From assembly GCF_020740795.1 (NCBI RefSeq), contig NC_067282.1, positions 168,732,274 through 168,796,273 on the forward strand: a stretch of 64,000 bases of DNA. The letters run 5' to 3'. The position numbers were made by a program, and so were the translations under genes. The DNA comes from Apus apus. Its lineage: Eukaryota > Chordata > Aves > Apodiformes > Apodidae. Below, in pieces: positions 1 to 10,460 of the stretch. Numbering within the stretch: position 1 is the stretch's first letter; each line of letters opens with the position of its first letter. Below the pieces are notes generated by a model. That model made no database searches. It had not been told where the DNA came from and saw nothing but the letters and a program-made list of their open reading frames with translations.

Positions 1-3000
1 GAAAGCATGTATATGTGAATATGAATCAGAAATGGAGCTTTATTTTACCATCCCAATTTTATCGAGAGAGAGCAGTTTGCGTGACAAAATGCAATTTGAT
101 TGTAGAAATAATCTACAGGAAAAGATGAGAGGCTGTATAAGCTTTGCATTTTGAACAGTCAGTTCCCCTTAGCCGAGTGGCGAAGCCTTATCGAGGGCAG
201 AACAGGAGTGAATTGGCAGTACATTAGAAAGCATGATTAAAAGAGGGAAAGTTGAAACTACTCTCATGTCAGCTGTTTTCCTCTACAGGATATTGAGCCA
301 TTCCTGTCCTAACCAGATACTGATTGCTTAAAACTTAGTCCAGAAGTACTTGTCAAAACCATTTCCTCAGTTCATTTTGACATGCTGAGCTGTGAGTAGA
401 TCCTGAGAATTGTTTGCAATTTAGTGCTAGAAGTATTGGCCTGCTCTCACTTGTGGCTGTGGGAACAAGATCAGACCCTCTGGAGAGAACATGAAGGGCC
501 TCCACTTTCCAGGAAAGCTGTTTAAACTTTATAGCTGAGGCTTGTGATCCATTTCTATGGATTCAGAAAGTGCTGGAGGATGCTGCCGGGTGCTGCTAGA
601 AGGTTTCTTGTAGCTAGGAAGCTGCAGAGGACTGGAAGTCTTGCCTCACAGCAGCTACACATCCCTCTTCTTCCCCTTTCAGCATAATTTTTCCAACTGA
701 CAAATAAGTGGTAAAAAAGAATAATGGAAGACTAGAATACTGCAAGAGCCTTGTGATAGAGCATACATGAGCAGAAATGGCAGGGCTTTCCAAGACAATG
801 CATAGGATCTGTGTACTTCACCCTCTGTTGCCTCCTTTGCAGATCTGAGCTTATCTATCCTGCAGCTATGGCTTTGTGGTGACAAGTGCTTTGGTGTTAT
901 ATCCAGCTTACTCCCTTTTGCATTGTAAATGAGGTCCTCTCATTGGTGAGATTGAGCTGCCCACACAAATGTCTACAAGATTCATCTTGAGGGCAGGTGA
1001 CTGTGAAGAAGAGTAGAAGTATTATAAATATCAGTAATATTAACAATTGAATTGCTGAGCATGCTGTAGAAGCATCAGGCTAACACCTGCCTATCTGTCC
1101 AGGATCTTTGGAGAGGAAAAAATCAGAGCCAAAGAGAGGTTAATCTGTGAGAGAAATAAGGCTTTGGAAAAAGAGGTCCACCTACACATGATAAAAAAAA
1201 GAGGTTCCTACACATGATAAGAGGTCAGTAGGTAACTTCTAGTGTTATAATTAGCACTGGTGTGTCACAAGATCGCAGGAGAGGGGTAAGGATCAAGTTT
1301 TTGACCACGTGCACATCAAAGTGCTAAAGTTGAAACTCTGCTCCAAAGAATTCCATGCATTTTTAATTTTCATGCATAGTAAAGTTGCTGGAAAATTCAG
1401 CTCAAACAGGAGCTGAATGGAATTGGACTTTCAGGCTGTATCAATTTAGACTGGACATAATGCATATTATCCTTTAATGCAAAGTACATAAATTAAAGCA
1501 AAGTAATTTCAAATTCACAGTTACAGATTTTCTATCAAAATCAGTTTGTATTCCTCTGCTCTTGTTGTTTTTTAAATAAATGATTGACATAAATAATACT
1601 CAACTCGAAATCAGTAGAGGAGCAATTTCCTTTAAGGAAAATTACCAATGGCAGCTGATTGCAAGATGACTTAAAGTAAATTGAGAAATGCCACACATTT
1701 AGGGAATCTGGAGTTTTAGTCCTGCTTCTAACACTAATTTTTATTTGACCGTGTTTCATTGGTTGATTGCAGCTTCTGATTTTTGAGTACTTCAGTTTGG
1801 GTGTGATGTGGGTTTAGTTTGTCTAAAAGTGTCGGTAACCCCAGATCTGAGAGAGTTCCTAAAAGCTGCAGCACTTCTTCAGCTGCAGCCCAAAATTGCC
1901 AGCAAGAAAAGCAAACATCATTTTGGAAACCTGAGTTTCCATTAAGGGTCTGCCAAGTATAGCATCTGTATAAGAAGGCTTCATAGGGCACCTGGGAGTT
2001 TAAAAAGCAGAACTGCATTATATGCAACAAGTACTATGTGCAAATATTTATTTATTTAGGGTGACATTGATAGTTACATAATGATTTTTTAATTCATTAT
2101 TTTCTCAAAATAATACTGATGATATTGATTGCCCTTTGTAGAAAGAACAAATAAGAGGATAATGAAATGTAATGGATATTGTATATTAATCAGAACTTGT
2201 GGGGTTTTCTATCGGAATATTCTATAATTTGTGCTGTAGCATAGCAGAAAACAGAACCTTATGAGCTCTACATTTCCAAGAAAAGCATGTATACCTGCCA
2301 AAAAAAAAAAATATTTTTTCTTCAGGTTTGGGGGTTCAATAATGGAGTTTTACCACATGCTTAGAAGACTTGAGATAGTATACTGATGGTCCAAAAAAAC
2401 CCAAGAGATTACCACACTCATTAATGAAACTATATTCTCATTCAGCCCTACTTTCAAGCCATCCAGTAAGACAAGCAATACCAGGTGCTGATGGTATTTC
2501 AGGCTAGCATGTAAAGACAAAGGATCATATCGTATTTGTGAAAAATGTGTCAACTGTTTTTACGCTTGTTAGAAGCAACTATTTAACAATACTTTGAGTG
2601 TTATTTAAAAATTATCAAATTATATTTCACTTCAAATGAATGTCATCTCTTAACCTTCTGAGTACTAACTGTGATGGATATTATAAATCTGGATTTGTGA
2701 AGAAATGCCTCAGTCATGTATTAGAAGATCTGTGTTACTGATTGCCCAAGGATGAAAGAATATGACAGTATATTCAGTCCTTTACAAGATTTTTTTTAAC
2801 CCATCTGTATTTCTGCTATTCTACTTTTCCTTTTTTCAACACTTATTTTCCCTGATAAGTCAATGGGAGTTATGCAGTGCCCTATTTTTATTCATTTTAT
2901 GTTGAAATACAGAATTAATATCAACAAAACATTATGACCTTCTCTGATTTATTGTGGTTTTCACACCCCACTCCAGCTTTACGTTATCACATTTGTTCAT

Positions 3001-3082
3001 CTACATGCCCATGTTTTCTCTTGGGTGTTTTTAAAAGCAACAAGAAATCTGAGACCTATATTTTTTCATTTGTCCTTTTTTC

Positions 3083-3172
3083 ATAGAATCATAGAATAAT
3101 TTCAGTTGGAAGAGACCTTAAAGATAATCTAGTTCCAACACCCTTGCCATGGGCAGGGACACCTTCCACTAG
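3083..3172 (-). repeat. CR1 retroposon 3' fragment (minus)
   Basis: It starts with the inverted CR1 tail (tcatagaatcatagaat) and runs into the inverted 'gttggaactagatgatctttaaggtccc' region as far as ccactagatcat. This is the 3'-most 90 bases of a CR1 element on the minus strand. It directly abuts a CR1 fragment in the opposite orientation. Confidence 0.85.
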
Positions 3173-3416
3173 ATCATCAGAGAAGATAGTGATAGGACAA
3201 GGGGTAATGGTTTTAAACTGAGAGAGGGGAGATTCGGGTTAGATATTAGGAAGAAATTCTTCAGTATAAGGGTGGTGAGGAACTGGAATGGGTTGCCCAG
3301 AGAAGTTGTTGATGCCCCAGCCCTGGAGGTTTTTAAGGCCAGGTTGGACAAGGCTTTGTGAAACCTGATCTAGTAGTAGGGTTCCCTGCTCGTGGCAGGG
3401 GAGTTGGAACTCAAAG
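3173..3416 (+). repeat. CR1 retroposon fragment (plus), tail missing
   Basis: It carries the CR1 segments gataggacaaggggtaatgg, ttagatattaggaagaaatt and ggttgcccagagaagttg-like sequence in plus orientation, and ends after ggggagttggaact without the terminal octamers. It faces the minus-strand fragment on its left and overlaps it in element coordinates by roughly 50-60 bases. The two sequences differ clearly in that overlap, so two independent insertions are more likely than one rearranged copy. Confidence 0.85.
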
Positions 3417-4336
3417 CAAACTCCCTCCCCAGCCGCTGCAGCCAGCACTGCTCTTCCCACTAATTAATGGCTTCCTTCCACCTGCCCAGCTGACACAGCT
3501 CCTGCCGTGGCCGCAGGAGCTGGGCAGAGGGACGGAGGACCTGGGGCGCAGAAGGAAGCGCCTCCCGCCTCTGCAATGCCGGGGTCAGAGGGCAATGGCT
3601 CTTGGAGGACAGCAGCCATCACTGCCACTTCCAAAACCACTAGAGAGAATTAAAAGCTGAGGGCTGGGAATTCAGGCGTTGCATTTTTCAGGAGCGCTGA
3701 ATAAACATGGGAACATGTATTTAAAGAAATTACCCAGCTAAAATAAACAACTGGGAAAATGTGCCAGATTTGGATTTTCATAATCACCAGCTCTGGCTTA
3801 ATTTTAGGGTCAGGGAAAACCTGGAAATGACCTTGCTAATGATTAATAGGCTTTAGTAACCTGGTGGCCCTCCAAGGTGGACAGGTGGAGCTTCCTTTCA
3901 ACAGTTTTTGAACAAACATCACATTAATCTTTTTTTTTCCTTTTTTTTTTTTTTTTTTAAATCATGGTCTGTAATAAAATCTTCTTCTCTAAATGTATTA
4001 TTAAAAATACTCCAGTGGATTCTCATCAGTGGACTTGTTCCTATTACCCAACTGAAAAGAGGGCTCTGAGTATGTAGTAAGACTCCCTCTGGGATACTAG
4101 ACAATACACAGACACAAGTGATTTCCTGATTGCGCTTATTCACGTACCTAGTGATGAGGTGGCTGTCCCAGCTGGTAAAGTTTTGGAAGATTTAGTCTCA
4201 TGCTGATTGTAATGTAATGTTGTCACACGTTTACAATGCCTCAGATTCCCTACATGATACTCTTCCTCATCAAGACACAGCCTCAAGGGAATGCTGGGGG
4301 AGGTGTATCATAAGAAAATCTTATCTGATTTGTCCC

Positions 4337-4386
4337 AGACTATTAACATGGGGAACATAAAAGACTATTAACATGGGGAACATAAA
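4337..4386. repeat. 25-bp perfect tandem duplication
   Basis: Two adjacent identical 25-base units begin agactattaacatgggg. It is intronic with no coding content, and probably a recent slippage or replication duplication. Confidence 0.9.
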
Positions 4387-7300
4387 GAATATAAAGTTAT
4401 CTAGAAGGTAAAAAAGGGTTGTAAATACTAATATATAAGGGAAAACCCATATGTATGACTACTGCACTCTGATTTGAAATTGAAAGATACCTGTATGCAT
4501 ATAATATATATTGAAGAAAAATTAGTTGTCTGACTTGAAGTGTCATGGTTCTGATCGTCATTTCTTTATTCAATACCTACTGGAGACAAGGGTTGGTTAC
4601 CAAAACCAGGCTTTTTTTTAGGTGATACCTCCTTGTTGCTCTGTGGCCAGCCTCGTGGGGTTCCTTCAAGAAGGTGGGAAAAGGTGGGCTGACTGCCTAA
4701 CCTCTTTCCACCCAGGTAGTAAAACAGAAGAGAATTCTTGCTTTCTACTCTTTTCTACAGAAAGTGAAGAATGTAACTGTTGGAGAAACACAGAGAATTC
4801 AAGGAAATCCAGAGCAGAATCTAAGACCATAAGCATCTTCTCTTGGGACACATAAGTGCATGACACGTTCAGGCCTCCCCTTATCTTTCAAGACAGGGCA
4901 AAATGTCCTATTTTCAGCCCTATTCCTCAGCACAGTCTTGAATGAAGTAAAGAAGTCTGGGGGATTGGTGTTAATATTGGCAATAGTTGGTATTGCTAAA
5001 GTAAATATTATTGAAATCTTTTTATTAACTGAAGCATGCTTCTTCAAAAGTGTTCTTTGGGATGCCTGTTTTTATGGAAGAATTACCATTAGAGTTATTA
5101 TCTATCATATATCCCCTTATGGACTTTCTAAAAAGACCACAATCCTTTAGGTAATTTTCTGCTCTGCATTCAATTTTTATTCAATGTGTAGCTTTTAATG
5201 TGTTAAACATGCATCTAAAAACTATTTCTTCTTTCCAGAGTAAGTTATTTGAATCTCAACACCAGTATTCATCAGTAATTCCCATAAATGGTAAAAGCTG
5301 TAAACTCAAAGTTATAATTAGATCAGGTATGTTTTTTGTTGTTGTTAAAAAGGAAATAGCCTTTTTGCCAGGACTGTCAGTTATAACAGTGTAAAAGCCA
5401 AAGAAAATATTAACATTTTCACTTTACTTTGTTACTGAACAATGTAAATACTTCTCCTCTATATTAGGAAATCTTAGTAGGCTATTCCAGAAGTATGTCT
5501 GGGTCTAAATTGCTACCGATTTCTCCACCAAAGGTAACCTAAGCAGTTTTGGGGAGGTTCATTGTACACCTGTGGATTTCTGGATTGTTTTCAAAAGATT
5601 GGATTGGCTATATACACCCTCAGAGCCACCTGTTCGAGGGACTGCCTTTTTCCATGGAATAAATTGCAAGTTGTGGTTAGAAGAGATTATTTAAAGGAGG
5701 TTTTTTTGTGAGAAAGCAGTCTAACAGGATGTTTTCCTTGAGAACCAGTGTGGAGTTGGGGGGGTGATTCTCCTGCAGGTGGGGGCAGTCCCTGGGGAGC
5801 TGGGATGGGTATACTCCCAGCATACTCCCATCTACTTCCCTCTGTCAACAGAAATTGTCCCCGTATACCCCCAGAGGCAACCAGATGATAGCAGCCAACT
5901 TGGCTCCATCTTACCTTTCCCACCCCTGGTTCTGTCACTGACCCAGTTACCATCTGTGGGCCTGGGCAGCAAAGCTCTCACTATCACTCATCACCTAAGC
6001 TGTAATATGCTCGGGGACAGTCTGGCACAATAGGAGATTCACTGATCTCACCAAATGGTCTTGTCTCTTGGTCATTGTTGTTTTGTGTTTTGCTAAGTGA
6101 CAGGTAGGTGAATGAAGTAATTTCTATTCATGCAGTCTGACATGATAGCAATGGTTTAATTTAAAAGAAAATTACTGAAGGGTCTGCTGACGTGTGTAAG
6201 AGGAAGGGGAGTGCATCATAGTTGTGTCAGAGGCAAAAAAAAAGTGTTAATATGGTTACAAACAAAGAAGAAAGCAATAAACCCTAAGAGTACTTATTCT
6301 GATGGCAGAAAATCAGAAAACAAAACAGCAACACCAGCACTGAGTCCCAACATCTGAAAAGACAAATAATTTAGTCAAGTATGTGTGCATACAAATACCT
6401 ATGGGCAGCCCATGGATACCAATAGGGCAGTAGAGAGCAAGTATTAACACAAGCAACTTTTGGAGGAAAGCATAAATAGCAGCTGCCTCCAGGTACCATT
6501 TGATGATGTCTGTGTGATATTTACAATAGTTTGTGGTATTACTACAAATACGACAGTTGTACCTTAACAACATCCCAGTATCCAGAGCGGTGTAGGGTCA
6601 CCCTCACCCAGCAGGAATTCTTCTGCTGCTAAGAAATGCTCCCAACCTCTCAAGAGTGCCAGTAGGAAAACTGGAGTCACCAGATAATGGATTAACCAGT
6701 AAATGGTTAGTCACTGACATACAGCATTTTAAAACCAGCAAGGTGTAGAGTTGGATTCTGATCTGTCTGGATGACTATTACAAGGGAGTTGGGACAGAGG
6801 TGTTATGTTGTGCTTGTGTATGTTGGAACATGGTAGAGCACTAAGAGCTTAAAGGACTCCCCTGTAAGCATACTTTAAAGGAGAGGTGATAATGTGCAGA
6901 GGTGGGAATGAAACTTGCATTATGATCTCTCTATATGTGCATAGCTGCTTAGTAAATGTTAGAGACGTTTACACTGAGCTGGGCATCTGGAGCCCAATTC
7001 AGAGGCAGCTGAGTTGTACAGTCTTACTGTACTGATTTCTGATCAGTAAAAAGCCACTTTGATTAATGCCTACAAAAGTGCGTTTAGTCATCACAATTCT
7101 TAGAGCATGGATTTATTGTAATCAATATGGCTGAAGTTAAGGGTCAAGTAGGTAACATTTGATCAATGCATTGAAACTATGAAAAATGACAATTTTCTTA
7201 AGTGTTGTTTGTAGAAAGTGACAAAAAACGTAGCACCCGTGCCATGCACACAGAAGTGTGCTTCGTTTGTATTTTCCTAGATCAAAGGTATTGTTGAATC

Positions 7301-7929
7301 CAAATTTATTTTCCATAGAAATGTGAAATTTTGATGAATTGGATTGTCCTGCACAAGATGTTTGGCATTTCCGAATAACTCCTGTAAGTCTGTGACCATT
7401 TCTCCTCCTGGGATATAGGTTTATTGCCTGTCCCTTCCCTTACCTAACGTGAGACATTGTTCACTGTCTTGATAGTCATTAGGTTTGCACTGCCTTTCTA
7501 CTTATTTATGATGATTTTATCGCTTTATTTTCTCCTCCATTCAGTGTATTTAATTTTAGTAGATTCTTAAACATACAGCTTACAAAACTGTGAATTCATT
7601 TCCAGGTTGTTATATGTATCAGAAGTATATCCCCCCCACCCTTTTTTTTTTTTTTTTTCTGTGAAACATGTCTTCCTTAATAAGATACCACTTTCACATT
7701 TGACATCTATAAAGATTACGTACCATATAGGGAGCGGTTTCTGCTTCTAAGAATAATCCAAATAGTTTCTCCCTAGCCCACTGTTCTTTCAGAGTCAGAT
7801 GTTAGATTCAAGAGGTAGGATGACATGAAAAATCTCATTTTCTGACCATGCAGTGCTTTCAGTGAAACGAGTGTTTCAGTCTGTGCACAGCCAAGTTTAC
7901 TAGTGACTACACAGGGTGCATAAATAACA

Positions 7930-8519
7930 CAGGGTCAGTAGCCAGTATGGCAAGAGAGGTTATTCTCCCATTTTACTTGATTCTTGTGAGACCCCACCTG
8001 GAGTACTGTGTACAGTTCTAGAGCACCTAAAACAAGAAGGACATGGAGGTGTTCAGGTGAGTCCAAAGGAGGGCCACAAAGATGATCAGAGAGTTGGAGC
8101 ACCTCTCCTATGAGGACAGGCTGAGAGAGTTGGAGCTGTTCAGCCAGGAGAAGAGAAGACTGCAGGGATACCTTATAGCAGTCTTCCAGTGCTTGAACGG
8201 GGCCTACAGGAGAGCTGGGGAGGGATTTTTTGCAAGGGCTTGTAATGAGAGGACAAGGAGTAATGGATCAAAAGTGGAAGAGGGGAGATTTGGGTTAGAT
8301 ATAAAGAGGAAATTCTTCACTGTGAAGGTGGTGAGACAGTGGAACAGGCTGCTCAGAGAAATTCTGGAAGCCCCATCCCTGGAAGTGTTCAAGACCAGGT
8401 TGGATGGGGCCCTGAGTAACTTGTTCTAGTGGGAGGTGTCCCTGCCCATGCAGGTGGATTGAAACTAGATGATATTGAAGGTCCCTTCCAACTCAAACCA
8501 TTCTATGATTCTATGATTC
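7930..8519 (+). repeat. CR1 retroposon, ~590 bp 3' part, next to KIM exon
   Basis: Plus-strand CR1. It begins in the decayed C-terminal part of the reverse-transcriptase ORF (gaccccacctggagtactgtgt; gagaagagaagactgcaggg). It passes through the usual aggaaattcttcactgtgaa and ctggatggggccctgag-like segments and ends in the tail ttctatgattctatgattca. A 115-codon open stretch at 8082-8429 is the remnant of the CR1 ORF, not a host gene. The element ends 58 bases before the splice acceptor of the PTPRR kinase-interaction-motif exon. Confidence 0.9.
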
Positions 8520-8577
8520 ATGAGTATGGGACTTACAGTAATACAGATCAGACTGTTTTCATTATTTTCTATCACAG

Positions 8578-8764
8578 GCGAGGCTCCAATGTCTCACTGA
8601 CTCTGGATATGAGCAGTTTGGGAAGTGTTGAGCCTTTTGTCGCTGTGCCAACCCCACGAGAAAAAGTAGCAATGGAATACCTACAGTCGGCCGGCCGCGT
8701 CCTGACACGGCAGCAGCTTCGAGATGCAGTTGCATGTTCTCATTTACTTCAAACAGAATTCATG
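8578..8764 (+). CDS. PTPRR: PTPRR exon: kinase-interaction motif and start of cytosolic region
   Basis: The exon follows the acceptor ttttctatcacag and ends at donor gtaagt. One base completes a split codon, then 62 codons follow, ending in phase 0. The product begins RRGSNVSLTLDMSSLG, the kinase interaction motif shared by PTPRR, PTPN5 and PTPN7. In this family the motif docks ERK and p38, and phosphorylation of its serine by PKA releases them. The remainder (PREKVAMEYLQSAGRVL) is the linker before the phosphatase fold. The SSLG/EPF stretch resembles PTPN7 too, but the full set of exons and the C-terminus match PTPRR as I recall it. The upstream extracellular and membrane exons are outside the window. 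Numbering used below starts here, with residue 1 as the first full codon. Confidence 0.95.
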
Positions 8765-9669
8765 GTAAGTTTAACAGCAAGCTTTAAATGAGGGGTTTTG
8801 ACATAATTGTCACAACAGAAACTGTGAGTAAATATGATGGGGCAACACTTTAGTGTCAAGGTACAAATAACTTCTGAAGAGCAGATTAGATTGTTCCAAG
8901 GTGGTGGTTTATGTTTATGCACTGAAGACAGTTAAGTCAGTGAGTTATGTCCCTGGGTAATGTAGATTCCTTTTGGTTTGAAGTCCCTTTCATAGATGAG
9001 ATAAATGTTATATTAGAGATACAGTACAAAGAGCCAGAACTGTAACACTGTGACAGTTTCAGGGAGATCATAAAGGCTGTTATGACAGAAAACAGTAATA
9101 ATTTGAGATTTTGTTTAGTCCCATATAAACATCATGTACATTTGTAACTTTAAGACTAAAATTTTAGTCACTAGAAATGACTCTTTGGAGCAGACAGGGA
9201 CACCAAAAAAAGAAAGGCACCTCTGACGTGTATTTGAAAAGCATTCCATACAGCAAGCCTAATAGACTCAAAACCAAAAAAAATACAATAAAATAGAAGT
9301 CTCTTACAAGTGTATATAATATTCAAAATTGTAAGAATCTAAAATGAAGGCAGTGGCCATATAGAAACAAGTCACAGCAGAAAAGCTCAGTCAGGGAAAA
9401 CACATTATTAAATATTATTTTAAGAAGACCTGTAAAAGACTGATATTGCAGAAAGCTAGATGAAGGAGGCCAACAGAAATAAGGAGACATTCTTTAAAGA
9501 GAGCATAAACTGAAGCCAGTTCAATGTGAAAGCTCAGTAAGGCAGGCCAAAAAAGGGTTCAAATTTTTTTAAAAAAGTATAAAAGTATAACTTTGTTTTT
9601 AAATGATTGAAAAGGAGAAAGCTTAACAAAGACTACAAGGATCAATAGAAGATCAAAAGGGTAGAAAAC

Positions 9670-10460
9670 AGATATGACAAGGAGAAGCAATAGGAGACAA
9701 GTGACTGCAATATCTATGTTGACCATAGAACTTAGGGAATTTTCTACCTTTATGCCAAAAGTAGATTCAAGTAGGTCACTAGAGGATCTGTCTCATATTG
9801 AAGCACTAATGGAAGAGATTCTAGGACAAATAAATAAACGCTGCTCACTGGAATAACCCGGTATTCACCCAGGAATCCTAAAAATGTTCATGTATGAGAT
9901 TACTGATGTATTAACTGGGCAGGTGTAGCCTAGCACTTGGGCCCCAGTAACTGAAGAATCAGAGGGCAGAAATAACAGGAATTTTTCAGAAGGGCTGCAG
10001 AGGTGATCCAAAGAACTGCAGGCCTAGAAATCTGATGTCTATATCAGAGAAACTGAAAGGAAGTATAATAAAGAAAGGAGCTAACAGAAACATGAACAAG
10101 TGCAATATGGTGGTGGAGAGTCAACACCGTGTAGCATTGGAAGGATTTGTTGGCTATATGGTTTCTTCTCAGAGTGAAAGGAGGTCACAAGTGGAGTCCC
10201 AGAGTCATCTGTTCTGGAGCAGGTGCCAACCAAGATGCTCATAAGTCATCTGGAAAAGGGAATAAACAGTAAGGCAGCAAAGTTTGACGATGATACTGAA
10301 TTACCGAGGGCAGTAAAATTAAAATGGACTTCAAAGATGTTACAGCAGGATTTTATGATAGTAATGAGGCAGAGGAAAATCAGGGTTGAAACAAAGATGT
10401 TACACATTTGAGGGAATATAGGACAGTGATAGCAAGGAGAAGGTGAGTATGGAGTGATCA
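9670..10460 (+). repeat. Ancient CR1/L3-like LINE relic with decayed RT motif
   Basis: The plus strand reads like a heavily mutated CR1-type reverse transcriptase. gcaaagtttgacgatgatactgaattac (10279-10306) corresponds to the F-A-D-D-T catalytic region of CR1 elements. It is preceded by agtcatctggaaaagggaat and followed by degraded RT sequence. Upstream, gtggagtcccagagtcatct matches the usual 'G-V-P-Q-G-S' region. Frames are broken throughout. Divergence is far greater than in the other CR1 copies here, so it is an old insertion. The boundaries are approximate. Confidence 0.6.

Larger units (their letters stand above)
1..8577 (+). other. PTPRR: PTPRR intron (5' part outside window)
   Basis: This stretch has no exon I can support. 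The first PTPRR exon in the window, at 8578, begins in the middle of a codon, so it needs an upstream donor; this region is therefore intron, although an undetected alternative first exon is possible. It holds an inverted pair of CR1 fragments (3083-3416), a GC-rich unclassified patch (about 3417-3660), a 25-bp tandem duplication (4337-4386), poly-T tracts near 3930-3958 and 7641-7659, and a long CR1 copy (about 7930-8519) ending 58 bases before the exon. The rest is AT-rich sequence with short stop-bounded frames and no recognisable domain. Confidence 0.7.

Noticed and set aside
4860..5150. Hydrophobic frame considered as the PTPRR transmembrane exon
   Set aside because: The hydrophobic stretch lacks the expected flanking residues, and no donor in the correct phase to join the exon at 8578 was found.
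8082..8429. 115-codon frame (IRELEHLSYEDRLRELELFS...)
   Set aside because: This is the C-terminal remnant of the CR1 reverse-transcriptase ORF, as are the similar frames at 19459-19743, 42173-42361 and 45060-45242; not host genes.
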